Assembly (NCBI RefSeq): GCF_051020955.1 | Contig: NW_027476196.1 | Span: 372,001 to 436,000, forward strand | From: Megalopta genalis | Lineage: Eukaryota > Arthropoda > Insecta > Hymenoptera > Halictidae | DNA length: 64,000 nt | Direction: 5' to 3' | Part shown: positions 38,850 through 51,050 of the stretch, piece by piece | Layout: each line of letters begins with the position of its first letter | How positions within the stretch are numbered: position 1 is the stretch's first letter | Program-made: the position numbers and the translations under genes | The notes under the pieces: model-generated | What the model was told of the DNA's origin: nothing | What the model saw: only the letters and a program-made list of their open reading frames with translations | Database searches by the model: none

Positions 38850-40556
38850 AGTCGTTTGTTTCTCATGCAGTTGAATCTAAACCATCTATATCCCAAGTAT
38901 TTGAAGCTAAACCATTTGTCTCGCATGGATTCGAATATAAGCCTTCTACTTCGCATTCATTTGAAGCCAAATCATGTGTTTCGCATGGATTTGAAGCTAA
39001 CTCGTTTCTTTCGCATGCTGTTGCTGCTAAATCATGTATATTACAACTATTTGAAGCTAAACCATCTGTTTCGTGTGGATTCGAATATCAGCCTTCTACT
39101 TCGCATTGATTTGAAGCTAAGTCATGTGTTTCGCATGCATCTGAAGGTAACTCGTTTGTTTCGCCTGCATTTGAAGCTATATCACTTATATTGGCAAATA
39201 TTTGAAGCTAAATCTTTCGTTTCGGGTGGATTTAAAACTAAGCCTTCTACTTCACGTTGATTTGAACTTAATTCATGTTTTTCGCTGGATTTGAAGCTAA
39301 CTCGATTGTTTCGCATGCATTTGAAGCTAAATGATGTATATCACAAGTATTTGAGGCTAAACCATTTGTTTCGCATTGATTCGAAGATAAGCCTTGGTCT
39401 TGGCATTGATTTGAAGCTAAATCATGTGTTTCACATGGATTTGATGCTAAGCCTGCTACATCGCATTGATTTGAAGCCAAATCATGTGTTTCGCATGGGT
39501 TTAGAGCTAACTCGTTATTTCGCCTGCATTTGGAGCAAAATCATGTATATCACAAATATTTGAAGCTAAACCATTTGTCTCGCATGGATTCGAAGATAAG
39601 CCTTCTACTTCGCATTGATATTAATCTAAATGATGTGTTTCGCATGGATTTGAAGCTAACTCGTTTGTTTCGCATGCAGTTGAATCTAAACCATGTATAT
39701 CCCAAGTATTTGAGCTAAACCATTTGTTTCGCATGGATTCGAAGATCAGCCTTCTGCTTCGCATTGATTTGATGTTAAATCATATGTTTCGAATGGATTT
39801 GAAGCTATCTCGTTTGTTTCGCATGCACTTGAATATAAATCAAGTATATCACAAGTATTTGAAGCTAAACCAGTTGTTTCGCATGGATTCGAAGATCAGC
39901 CTTCTACTTCGCTTTTACTTGAAGCTAAATCATGTGTTTCGCATGGATTTGAAGCTAAGTCGTTTGTTTCGCATGCAGTTGAAGCTAAGTCATGTATATC
40001 ACAAGTATTTGAAGCTAAACCATTGGATTCGCATGGATTTGAAGCTAGGCGTTCTACTTCGCATTGATCTGAAGCTAAATCATGTGTTTCGCTTGGATTT
40101 GAAGCTAACTGGTTTGTTTCGCATGCAGTTGAAGCTAAATCATGTATATCAGAAGTATTTGAAGCTAAACCATTTGTTTCGCATGAATATTAAGCTAAAC
40201 CATGTGTTTCGCATGAATTTGTCGATAAATCATGTGTTTCGCTTATCTATGAAGCTAACTCGCTTGTTTCGCCGGCATTTTAAGCTAAATCATGTATATC
40301 AGAAATATTTGAAGCTAAACCATTTGTTTCGCATTCATTCGATGATAAGCCTTCTACTTCGCATTGATTTCAAGCTAAATCATGTGTTTCGTATTCATTT
40401 GAAGCTACCTCGTTTGTTTCGCATGCAGTTGAATCTAATTATGTATATCAAAAGTATTTGAAACTATACCATTTGATTCGCATGGATTTGAAGCTAAGCC
40501 TTCTACTTCGCATTGATTTGAAGCTAAATCATGTGTTTCGCTAGGATTTGAAGCTT
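38850..40556. repeat. 1707-bp HOR, copy 2
   Basis: Closer to copy 3 than to copy 1: copies 2 and 3 share GGAGCAAAATC and GGCAAATATT, where copy 1 has GGAGCTAAATC and GGCAAGTATT. This order of similarity is what stepwise tandem duplication would give. Confidence 0.92.
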
Positions 40557-41578
40557 AGTCGTTTGTTTCTCATGCAGTTGAATCTAAACCATCTATATCC
40601 CAAGTATTTGAAGCTAAACCATTTGTCTCGCATGGATTCGAATATAAGCCTTCTACTTCGCATTCATTTGAAGCCAAATCATGTGTTTCGCATGGATTTG
40701 AAGCTAACTCGTTTCTTTCGCATGCTGTTGCTGCTAAATCATGTATATTACAACTATTTGAAGCTAAACCATCTGTTTCGTGTGGATTCGAATATCAGCC
40801 TTCTACTTCGCATTGATTTGAAGCTAAGTCATGTGTTTCGCATGCATCTGAAGGTAACTCGTTTGTTTCGCCTGCATTTGAAGCTATATCACTTATATTG
40901 GCAAATATTTGAAGCTAAATCTTTCGTTTCGGGTGGATTTAAAACTAAGCCTTCTACTTCACGTTGATTTGAACTTAATTCATGTTTTTCGCTGGATTTG
41001 AAGCTAACTCGATTGTTTCGCATGCATTTGAAGCTAAATGATGTATATCACAAGTATTTGAGGCTAAACCATTTGTTTCGCATTGATTCGAAGATAAGCC
41101 TTGGTCTTGGCATTGATCTGAAGCTAAATCATGTGTTTCACATGGATTTGATGCTAAGCCTGCTACATCGCATTGATTTGAAGCCAAATCATGTGTTTCG
41201 CATGGGTTTAGAGCTAACTCGTTATTTCGCCTGCATTTGGAGCAAAATCATGTATATCACAAATATTTGAAGCTAAACCATTTGTCTCGCATGGATTCGA
41301 AGATAAGCCTTCTACTTCGCATTGATATTAATCTAAATGATGTGTTTCGCATGGATTTGAAGCTAACTCGTTTGTTTCGCATGCAGTTGAATCTAAACCA
41401 TGTATATCCCAAGTATTTGAGCTAAACCTTTTGTTTCGCATGGATTCGAAGATCAGCCTTCTGCTTCGCATTGATTTGATGTTAAATCATATGTTTCGAA
41501 TGGATTTGAAGCTATCTCGTTTGTTTCGCATGCACTTGAATATAAATCAAGTATATCACAAGTATTTGAAGCTAAACC
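40557..41578. repeat. 1707-bp HOR, copy 3 (partial, about 60%)
   Basis: Continues the 1707-bp period until about 41578. There GCTAAACCGTTTGATTCG replaces the GCTAAACCAGTTGTTTCG of the other copies and the HOR stops. Private changes include CATTGATCTGAAGC near 41112 and AAACCTTTTG near 41426. Confidence 0.9.
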
Positions 41579-44500
41579 GTTTGATTCGCATGGATTTGAA
41601 GCTAAGCCTTCTACTTCGCATTGAATTGAAGATAGCTCGTTTGTTTCGCATGCAGTTGAAGCTAAATCATGTATATCACAAGTATTTGTAGCTAAACCAT
41701 TTGTTTCGCATGGATTTGAAGATCAGCCTTCTACTTCGCATTGATTTGAAGCTGAATCCTGTGTTTCGCATGGATTTGAAGCTAACACGTTTGATTCGTA
41801 TGCTGTTGAAGCTAAATCATATATATCAAAAGTATTTGAAGCTAAACCATTTTATTCCCATGGATTCGAATATAAACCTTCTCCTTCGCATTGGTTTTAT
41901 TCTAAATCATGTGTTTCGCATGGATTTAAAGCTAACTCGATTGTTTTGCCCACACTTGAAGCTAAATCATGTTTATCAGAGGTATTTGTAGCTAAGCCAT
42001 TTGTTTCGCACGGATTTGAAGATAACCCTTCTAGTACGCATTGATTTGAAGCTAAATCATGTGTTTCGCATGGATTTGAAGCTAAGTCGTTTTATTCGCA
42101 TGCAGTTGAAGCTAAATCATGTATATCACAAGTATTTGAAGCTAAACCATTTGTTACGCATGGATTTGAAGATCAGCCTTCTACTTGGCTTTGATTTGAA
42201 GCTGAATCCTGTGTTTCGCATGGATATGAAGCTAACTCGTTTGTTTCGTATGCTGTTGAAGCTAAATCATGTATATCACAAGTATTTGAAGATAAACCAT
42301 TTTATTCCCATGAATTTGAAGCTATGCCTTCTACTTCGCATTGATTTTGAGCTAAATCATGTGTTTCGCATGGATTTGAAGCTAAGTCGTTTGTTTCGCA
42401 TGCAGCTGAAGCTAAATCATGTATATCACAAGTGTTTGAAGCTAAACCATTTGTTTCGCATGGATTCGAAGATAACCCTCCTACTTCGCATTGATTTGAA
42501 GATAAATCATGTGTTTCGCTTGGATTTGAAGCTAACTCGTTTGTTTCGCACGCAGTTGAAGATAAATCGTGTATATAAAAAGTATTTGAAGCTAAACCAT
42601 TTGATTCGCATGGATTCGAATATAATCCTTCTACTTCGCATTGGTTTTATTCTAAATCATGTGTTTCGCATGGATTTAAAGCTAAGTCGTTTGTTTCGCA
42701 TGCAGTTGAAGCTAAATCATGTATATCACAAGTGTTTGAAGCTAAACCATTTGATTCGCATGGATTCGAATATAAACCTTCTCCTTCGCATTGGTTTTAT
42801 TCTAAATCATGTGTTTCGCATGGATTTAAGGCTAAGTCGTTTGTTTCGCATGCAGTTGAAGCTAAATCATGTATATCACAAGTGTTTGAAGCTAAACCAT
42901 TTATTTCGCATGGATTCGAAGATAACCCTGCTACTTCGCATTCATTTGAATCTAAATCATGTGTTTCGCATGGATTTGAAGCTATGCCTTCTACTTCGCA
43001 TTGATTTGAAGCTAAATCATGTGTTTCGCATGGATTTGAAGCAAAGTCGTTTGTTTCGCATGCAGTTGAAGCTAAATCATGTATACACAATTGTTTGAAG
43101 CTAAACCATTTGTTTCGCATGGTTTCGAAGATAACCCTTCTACTTCGCATTGATTTGAAGCTAAATCATGTGTTTCGCATGGATTTGAGGCTAAGTCGTT
43201 TGTTTCGCATGCTGTTGAAGTTAAATCATGTATATCACAAGTATTTGAAGCTAAACCATTTGATTCCCATGGATTTGAAGCTATGCCTTCTACTTCGCAT
43301 TGATTTGGAGTTAAATAATGTGTTTCGCATGGATTTAAAGCTAACTCGTTTGTTTCGCATGCAGTTGAAGCTAAACTGTGTATATCACAAGTATTTGATG
43401 CTAAACTGTTTGTTTGGCATGGATTTGAAGCTATGCCTTCTACTTCGCATTGATTTGGAGCTAAATCATGTGTTTCGCATGGATTTGAAGCTATCTCGTT
43501 TGTTTCGTATGCTGTTGAAGCTAAATCATGTATATCACAAGTATTTGAAGCTAAACCATTTTATTCCCGTGGATTCGAATATAAACCTTCTCCTTCGCAT
43601 TGGTTTTATTCTAAATCATGTGTTTCGCATGGATTTAAAGCTAAGTCTTTTGTTTCGCATGCAGTTGAAGCTAAATCATGTATATCGCAAGTGTTTGAAG
43701 CTAAACCATTTGTTTCGCATGGATTCGAAGATAACCCTTCTACTTCGCATTCATTTGAATCTAAATCATGTGTTTCGCATGGATTTGAAGCTAACTCGTT
43801 TGTTTCGCATGCTGTTGAAGTTAAATCATGTATATCACAAGTATTTGAAGCTAAACCATTTGATTCCCATGGATTTGAAGCTATGTCTTCTACTTCGCAT
43901 TGATTTTGAGTTAAATCATGTGTTTCGCATGGATTCAAAGCTAACTCGTTTGCTTCGCATGTAGTTGAAGCTAAATCATGTATATCACAAGTGTTTGAAG
44001 CTAAACCATTTTATTACCATGAATTTGAAGCTATGCCTTCTACTTCGCATTGATTTGATGTTAAATCATATGTTTCGCATGGATTTGAAGCTATCTCGTT
44101 TCTTTCGCATGCACTTGAATATAAATCAAATATATCACAAGTATTTGAAGCTAAACCGTTTCATTCGCTTGGATTTGAAGCTAAGCCTTCTACTTCGCAT
44201 TGATTTGATGTTAAATCATATGTTTCGCATGGATTTGAAGCTATCTCGTTTCTTTCGCATGCACTTGAATATAAATCAAATATATCACAAGTATTTGAAG
44301 CTAAACCGTTTCATTCGCTTGGATTTGAATCTAATCCTTCTACTTCGCATTGATTTGAAACTGAATCATCTGTTTCGCTTGTATTTGAACCTAACTCGTT
44401 TGTTTCGCACGCAGTTGGAGATAAATCATGTATATCACAAGTATTTGAAGCTAAACCATTTGATTTGCATGGATTTGAAGCTGAGCCTTATTCTTCGCAT

Positions 44501-45419
44501 TTATTTGAAGCTGAATCATGTGATTCGCTTGGATTTGAATCTAACTCGTTTGTTTCGCATGCAGTTGAATTTAAATCATGTATATCACAAGTATTTGCAG
44601 CTAAACCATTTGATTCGTAAGGATTTGAAGATAAGCCTTCTACTTCGCATTGATTTGAAGCTAAATCATGTGTTTCGCTTGGATTTGAAGCTAGCTCGTT
44701 TGTTTCGCATGCAGTTGAAGCTAAATCATGTACATCAAAATTATTTGAAGCTAAACAATTTGATTCGCATGGATTTGTAGCTAAGCCTTCTACCTCGCAT
44801 TGTTTTGGACCTAAATCATGTGTTTCCCATGGATTTAAAGCTAACTCGATTGTTTCGCCCGCACTTGAAGCTAAATCATGTTTATCAGAGGTATTTGTAG
44901 CTAAACCATTTGTTTCGCATGAATTTGAAGATAAGCCTTCTACTTCGCATTGATTTGAAACTAAATCATGCGTTTCGCATGGATTTGAAGCTAACTCGAT
45001 TGTTTCGCATGCTGTTGAAGTTAAATCATGTATATCACAAGTGTTTGTAGCTAAACCATTTGTTTCGCATGGATACGAAGATAACCCTTCTACTTCGCAT
45101 TGATTTGAAGCTAAATCATGTGTTTCGCATGGATTTGAAGCTAACTCGTTTGTTTCGCATGCTGTTGAAGTTAAATCTTGTATATGACAAGTATTTGAAG
45201 CTAAACCATTTGATTCCCATGGATTTGAAGCTATGCCTCCTACTTCGCATTGATTTGGAGTTAAATCATGTGTTTCGCATGCATTTAAAGCTATCCCGTT
45301 TGTTTCGCACGCAGTTGAAGGTAAATCATGTATATCAGAGGTATTTGTAGCTAAACCATTTGTTTCGCACGGATTTGAAGGTAACCCTTCTAGTTCGCAT
45401 TGATTTGGAGCTAAATCAT
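41579..45419. repeat. 150-mer array with an E variant ending in ATTGG
   Basis: About 3.8 kb of regular 150-mers. Many E units are replaced by the variant TTCGAATATAAACC followed by CTTCGCATTGG, with the next A unit reading TTTTATTCTAAATCATG (near 41866, 42611, 42761, 43576). This pair is a marker of 41.8-49.1 kb. A 150-bp lag links 42601-42750 to 42751-42900 with few changes. Plus-frame ORFs of up to 365 codons are decapeptide repeats only. Confidence 0.86.
44035..44329. repeat. Exact tandem doubling of one 150-mer
   Basis: The 150 bp carrying TGATGTTAAATCATATG, a CTATCTCGTTTCTTTCGC B unit and GTTTCATTCGCTTGG is repeated immediately with no mismatch seen. It shows that a single 150-bp repeat can be the unit of duplication. 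A related 150-mer occurs in each copy of the 1740-bp HOR (near 46000 and 47740). Confidence 0.88.
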
Positions 45420-47159
45420 GTGTTTCGCATGGATTTGAAGCTAACTCGTTTGCTTTGTATGCTGTTGAATCTAAATCATGTATATCACAAGTATTTGAAG
45501 CTAAACCATTTTATTCCCTTGGATTCGAATATAAACCTTCTCCTTCGCATTGGTTTTATTCTAAATCATGTGTTTGGCATGGATTTAAAGCTAAGTCGTT
45601 TGTTTCGCATGCAGTTGAAGCTAAATCATGTATATCGCAAGTGTTTGAAGCTAATCCATTTGTTTCGCATGGATTCGAAGATAACCCTTCTACTTCGCAT
45701 TCATTTGAATCTAAATCATGTGTTTCGCATGGATTTGAAGCTAACTCGTTTGTTTCGCATGCTGTTGAAGTTAAATCATGTATATGACGAGTATTTGAAG
45801 CTAAACCATTTGATTCCCATGGATTTGAAGCTATGCCTTCTACTTCGCATTGATTTGGAGTTAAATCATGTGTTTCGCATGGATTTAAAGCTAACACGAT
45901 TGTTTCGCATGCAGTTGAAGCTAAATCATGTATATCACAAGTGTTTGAAGCTAAACCATTTGTTTCGCATGGATTCGAAGATAACCCTTCTACTTCGCAT
46001 TGATTTGATGTTAAATCATATGTTTCGCATGGATTTGAAGCTATCTCGTTTCGATCGCATGCACTTGAATATAAATCAAATATATCACAAGTATTTGAAG
46101 CTAAACCGTTTCATTCGCTTGGATTTGAAGATAAGCCTTCTACTTCGCATTGATTTGAAGCTGAATCATCTGTTTCGCTTTTATTTGAACTTAACTCGAT
46201 TGTTTCGCATGCTGTTGAAGTTAAATCATGTAAATCACAAGTATTTGAAGCTAAAGCATTTCACCCGCATGAATTTGAAGCTAAGCCTTCTACTTCGCAT
46301 TGATTTGAAGCTGAATCATCTGTTTCGCTTGTATTGGAACCTAACTCGTTTGTTTCGCACGCAGTTGAAGATAAATCATGTATATCACAAGTATTTGAAG
46401 CTAAACCATTTGTTTCGCATGGATACGAAGATAACCCTTCTACTTCGCATTGATTTGAAGCTAAATCATGTGTTTCGCATGGATTTGAGGCTAAGTCGTT
46501 TGTTTCGCATGCAGTTGAACCTTAATCATGTATATCACAAGTGTTTGAAGCTAAACCATTTGTTTCGCATGGATTCGAAGATAACCCTTCTACTTCGCAT
46601 TGATTTGAAGCTAAATCATGTGTTTCGCATGGATTTGAGGCTAAGTCGTTTGTTTCGCATGCTGTTGAAGTTAAATCATGTATATCACAAGTATTTGAAG
46701 CTAAACCATTTGATTCCCATGGATTTGAAGCTATGCCTTCTACTTCGCATTGATTTGGAGTTAAATCACGTGTTTCGCATGGATTTAAAGCTAACTCGTT
46801 TGTTTCGCATGCAGTTGAAGCTAAACTGTGTATATCACAAGTATTTGATGCTAAACCGTTTGTTTGGCATGGATTTGAAGCTATGCCTTCTACTTCGCAT
46901 TGATTTGGAGCCAAATCATGTGTTTCGCATGGATTTGAAGCTAACTCGTTTGTTTCGTATGCTGTTGAAGCTAAATCATGTATATCACAAGTATTTGAAG
47001 CTAAACCATTTTATTCCCATGGATTCGAATATAAATCTTCTCCTTCGCATTGGTTTTATTCTAAATCATGTGTTTCGTATGGATTTAAAGCTAAGTCGTT
47101 TGTTTCGCATGCAGTTGAAGCTAAATCATGTATATCACAAGTGTTTGAAGCTAAACCAT
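45420..47159. repeat. 1740-bp HOR, copy 1
   Basis: First of two copies 1740 bp (exactly 58 units) apart. Visible mismatches with copy 2 number only about five: near 46251 and 46264, 46489 (GAGG against GAAG), 46512 (CTTAATC against CTAAATC) and 46759. There are no internal indels, which is why the plus frame stays open across it. Confidence 0.93.
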
Positions 47160-48899
47160 TTGTTTCGCATGGATTTGAAGCTAACTCGTTTGCTTTGTAT
47201 GCTGTTGAATCTAAATCATGTATATCACAAGTATTTGAAGCTAAACCATTTTATTCCCTTGGATTCGAATATAAACCTTCTCCTTCGCATTGGTTTTATT
47301 CTAAATCATGTGTTTGGCATGGATTTAAAGCTAAGTCGTTTGTTTCGCATGCAGTTGAAGCTAAATCATGTATATCGCAAGTGTTTGAAGCTAATCCATT
47401 TGTTTCGCATGGATTCGAAGATAACCCTTCTACTTCGCATTCATTTGAATCTAAATCATGTGTTTCGCATGGATTTGAAGCTAACTCGTTTGTTTCGCAT
47501 GCTGTTGAAGTTAAATCATGTATATGACGAGTATTTGAAGCTAAACCATTTGATTCCCATGGATTTGAAGCTATGCCTTCTACTTCGCATTGATTTGGAG
47601 TTAAATCATGTGTTTCGCATGGATTTAAAGCTAACACGATTGTTTCGCATGCAGTTGAAGCTAAATCATGTATATCACAAGTGTTTGAAGCTAAACCATT
47701 TGTTTCGCATGGATTCGAAGATAACCCTTCTACTTCGCATTGATTTGATGTTAAATCATATGTTTCGCATGGATTTGAAGCTATCTCGTTTCGATCGCAT
47801 GCACTTGAATATAAATCAAATATATCACAAGTATTTGAAGCTAAACCGTTTCATTCGCTTGGATTTGAAGATAAGCCTTCTACTTCGCATTGATTTGAAG
47901 CTGAATCATCTGTTTCGCTTTTATTTGAACTTAACTCGATTGTTTCGCATGCTGTTGAAGTTAAATCATGTAAATCACAAGTATTTGAAGCCAAAGCATT
48001 TCATCCGCATGAATTTGAAGCTAAGCCTTCTACTTCGCATTGATTTGAAGCTGAATCATCTGTTTCGCTTGTATTGGAACCTAACTCGTTTGTTTCGCAC
48101 GCAGTTGAAGATAAATCATGTATATCACAAGTATTTGAAGCTAAACCATTTGTTTCGCATGGATACGAAGATAACCCTTCTACTTCGCATTGATTTGAAG
48201 CTAAATCATGTGTTTCGCATGGATTTGAAGCTAAGTCGTTTGTTTCGCATGCAGTTGAACCTAAATCATGTATATCACAAGTGTTTGAAGCTAAACCATT
48301 TGTTTCGCATGGATTCGAAGATAACCCTTCTACTTCGCATTGATTTGAAGCTAAATCATGTGTTTCGCATGGATTTGAGGCTAAGTCGTTTGTTTCGCAT
48401 GCTGTTGAAGTTAAATCATGTATATCACAAGTATTTGAAGCTAAACCATTTGATTCCCATGGATTTGAAGCTATGCCTTCTACTTCGCATTGATTTGGAA
48501 TTAAATCACGTGTTTCGCATGGATTTAAAGCTAACTCGTTTGTTTCGCATGCAGTTGAAGCTAAACTGTGTATATCACAAGTATTTGATGCTAAACCGTT
48601 TGTTTGGCATGGATTTGAAGCTATGCCTTCTACTTCGCATTGATTTGGAGCCAAATCATGTGTTTCGCATGGATTTGAAGCTAACTCGTTTGTTTCGTAT
48701 GCTGTTGAAGCTAAATCATGTATATCACAAGTATTTGAAGCTAAACCATTTTATTCCCATGGATTCGAATATAAATCTTCTCCTTCGCATTGGTTTTATT
48801 CTAAATCATGTGTTTCGTATGGATTTAAAGCTAAGTCGTTTGTTTCGCATGCAGTTGAAGCTAAATCATGTATATCACAAGTGTTTGAAGCTAAACCAT
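47160..48899. repeat. 1740-bp HOR, copy 2
   Basis: Second copy. Identity at a lag of 1740 bp ends around 48914, where GGATTCGAAG replaces GGATTTGAAG. It is joined directly to further local duplications with periods of 300 and 90 bp. Confidence 0.93.
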
Positions 48900-49350
48900 T
48901 TGTTTCGCATGGATTCGAAGATAACCCTTCTACTTCGCATTGATTTGGAGCTAAATCATGTGTTTCGCATGGATTTGAAGCTAACTCGTTTGTTTCGTAT
49001 GCTGTTGAAGCTAAATCATGTATATCACAAGTATTTGAAGCTAAACCATTTTATTCCCATGGTTTCGAATATAAATCTTCTCCTTCGCATTGGTTTTATT
49101 CTAAATCATGTGTTTCGTATGGATTTAAAGCTAAGTCGTTTGTTTCGCATGCAGTTGAAGCTAAATCATGTATATCACAAGTGTTTGAATCTAAACCATT
49201 TGTTTCGCATGGATTCGAAGATAACCCTTCTACTTCGCACTGATTTGGAGCTAAATCATGTATATCACAAGTGTTTGAATCTAAACCATTTGTTTCGCAT
49301 GGATTCGAAGATAACCCTTCTACTTCGCATTGATTTGGAGCTAAATCATG
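48653..49350. repeat. Nested 300-bp and 90-bp local duplications
   Basis: A lag of 300 bp (two 150-mers) links 48653-48960 to 48953-49260 almost perfectly, with one visible change, GGTTTCG for GGATTCG near 49061. Within the second copy a lag of 90 bp (three units) links about 49159-49260 to 49249-49350. There the A and B units have been skipped so that D-E-C repeats. The breakpoints fall in shared unit sequence. Confidence 0.85.
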
Positions 49351-51050
49351 TGTTTCGCATGGATTTGAAGCTAACTCCATTGTTTCGTATGCTGTTGAAG
49401 CTAAATCATGTATATCACAAGTATTTGAAGCTAAACCATTTTATTCCCATGAATTTGAAGCTATGCCTTCTACTTCGCATTGATTTTGAGTTAAATCATG
49501 TGTTTCGCATGGATTCAAAGCTAACTCGTTTGTTTCGCGTGCAGCTGAAGCTAAATCAAGTATATCACAAGTGTTTGTAGCTAAACCATTTGATTCGCAC
49601 GTATTTGAAGATAACCCTTCTAGTTCGCATTGATTTGAAGCTAAATCATGTGTTTCGCATGGATTTAAAGCTAAGTCGTTTGTTTCGCATGCAGTTGAAG
49701 CTAAATCATGTATATCACAAGTGTTTGAAGCTAAACCATTTGTTTCGCATGGATTCGAAGATAACCCTTCTACTTCGCATTGATTTGAAGCTAAATCATG
49801 TGTTTCGCATGGATTTGAGGCTAAGTCGTTTGTTTCGCATGCTGTTGAAGTTAAATCATGTATATCACAAGTATTTGAAGCTAAACCATTTGATTCCCAT
49901 GGATTTGAAGCTATGCCTTCTACTTCGCATTGATTTGGAGTTAAATAATGTGTTTCGCATGGATTTAAAGCTAACTCGTTTGTTTCGCATGCAGTTGAAG
50001 CTGAATAATGTATATCACAAGTATTTGAACCTAAACTATTCGTTTCGCATGGATTCGAGGATAAGCCTTCCACTCCGCATTGATTTGAAACTAAATCATG
50101 TGTTTCGCATGGGTTTGAAGCTAAGCCATCAACTTCGCGATGACTTGATGCTAAATCATGTTTTTCGTTTGGACTTGAAGCTAACTCGTTTGTTTCGCAT
50201 GTTGTTGAAGCTAAATCATGTATTTCACAAGTATTTGAAGCTAAACCATTTGTTTCGCATTTATTCGAAGCTAAGCCTTCTACTTCACATTGATTTGAGG
50301 CTAAATCATGTGTCTCGCTTGGATTTGAAGCTAACTCGTTTTTTTCGCTAGCAGTTGCAGCTAAATCATGTATATCACAAGTATTTGAAGCTAAACCATT
50401 TGATTCCCATGGATTTGAAGCTAAGCTTTCAACTTCGCATTGATTTGAGTATAAATCATGTGTTTCGCTTGGATTTGAAGCTAACTCGTTTGTTTCGCAT
50501 GCTGTTGAAGCTAAATCATGTATATCACAAGTAATTGAAGCTATATCATATGCTTCGCATGGATTCGAAGATAACCCTTCTAATTCGCATTGATTTGATG
50601 CTAAATCATGTGTTTCGCATGGATTTGAAGCTAACTCGTTTGTTTCGCATGCTGTTGAAACTAAGTCATGAATATCACAAGTATTTGAAGCTAAACCATT
50701 TGTTTCGCATGGATTCGAAGATAAGCCTTCTACTTCACATTGATTTTAATCTAAATCATGTGTTTCGCATGGATTTGAACCTACCCCGTTTGTTTCGCAT
50801 GCTGTTGAAGCTAAATCATGTATATTACAAGTATTTGAAGCTAAACCATTTGTTTCGCTTGGATTCGAAGATAAGCCTTCTACTTCGCATTGATTTTAAT
50901 CTAATTCATGTGTTTCGCTTGGATTTGAAGCTAACTCGTTTGTTTCGCATGCTGTTGAAGCTAAATCATGTATATCACAAGTATTTGAAGTTATATCATA
51001 TGTTTCGCATGGATTCGAAGATCAGCCTTCTACTTCGCATTGATTAGAAT
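48900..51050. repeat. 150-mers between the 1740-bp HOR and the terminal mosaic
   Basis: Regular 150-mers. From 49381 to about 50000 they resemble the preceding zone. After about 50000 they change to a type with CTATTCGTTTCGCATGG D units, TCCACTCCGCATTG E units and a GCTAGCAG B variant near 50350. A unit with GTTTTTCGTTTGGACTTG (near 50160) reappears near 51215, 59695 and 60085. No gene is seen. Confidence 0.85.
49754..49903. repeat. Model 150-bp repeat: unit order E-A-B-C-D
   Basis: A clean example of the 150-bp repeat. Unit E (49754-49783) starts TTCGAAGATAA and ends CTACTTCGCATTGA. Unit A (49784-49813) carries AAATCATGTGTTTCGCATGG. Unit B (49814-49843) has TCGTTTGTTTCGCATGC. Unit C (49844-49873) starts GTTGAAG and carries CATGTATATCACAAGTA. 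Unit D (49874-49903) has AAACCATTTG. Unit B normally supplies a GCATGC palindrome (SphI site) once per 150 bp. In the open plus frame E/A/B/C/D read approximately KISLLLRIDL, KLNHVFRMDL, KLTRLFRMQL, KLNHVYHKYL and KLNHLFRMDS. The same order is seen across the window, with local additions or losses of units. Confidence 0.93.

Larger units (their letters stand above)
45360..49580 (+). other. 1406-codon open frame of decapeptide repeats, probably not a gene
   Basis: The longest open frame in the window starts at an ATG that every RMDL-type unit offers. It is closed on both sides by the same kind of variant, TTTGTAGCTA, which turns a Leu-Lys pair into Leu-stop. The predicted product is about 140 decapeptides (KLNHVFRMDL, KLTRLFRMQL, KLNHVYHKYL, KLNHLFRMDS, KITLLLRIDL types), basic and Leu/Asn/His-rich. 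No signal peptide, other domain or unique N or C terminus is seen. Its length reflects 4.2 kb without indels, largely the two 1740-bp copies. The opposite strand is also open in pieces of up to 217 codons. I know of no protein family with this repeat, and a chance ORF in a period-30 satellite explains it. Confidence 0.3.

Noticed and set aside
45360..49580. Giant repetitive protein-coding gene
   Set aside because: There is no unique N- or C-terminal sequence, no domain and no conserved start context. Adjacent zones break the frame by 1-bp deletions and TAG variants, and the minus strand is open as well. Kept only as an open frame of doubtful meaning.
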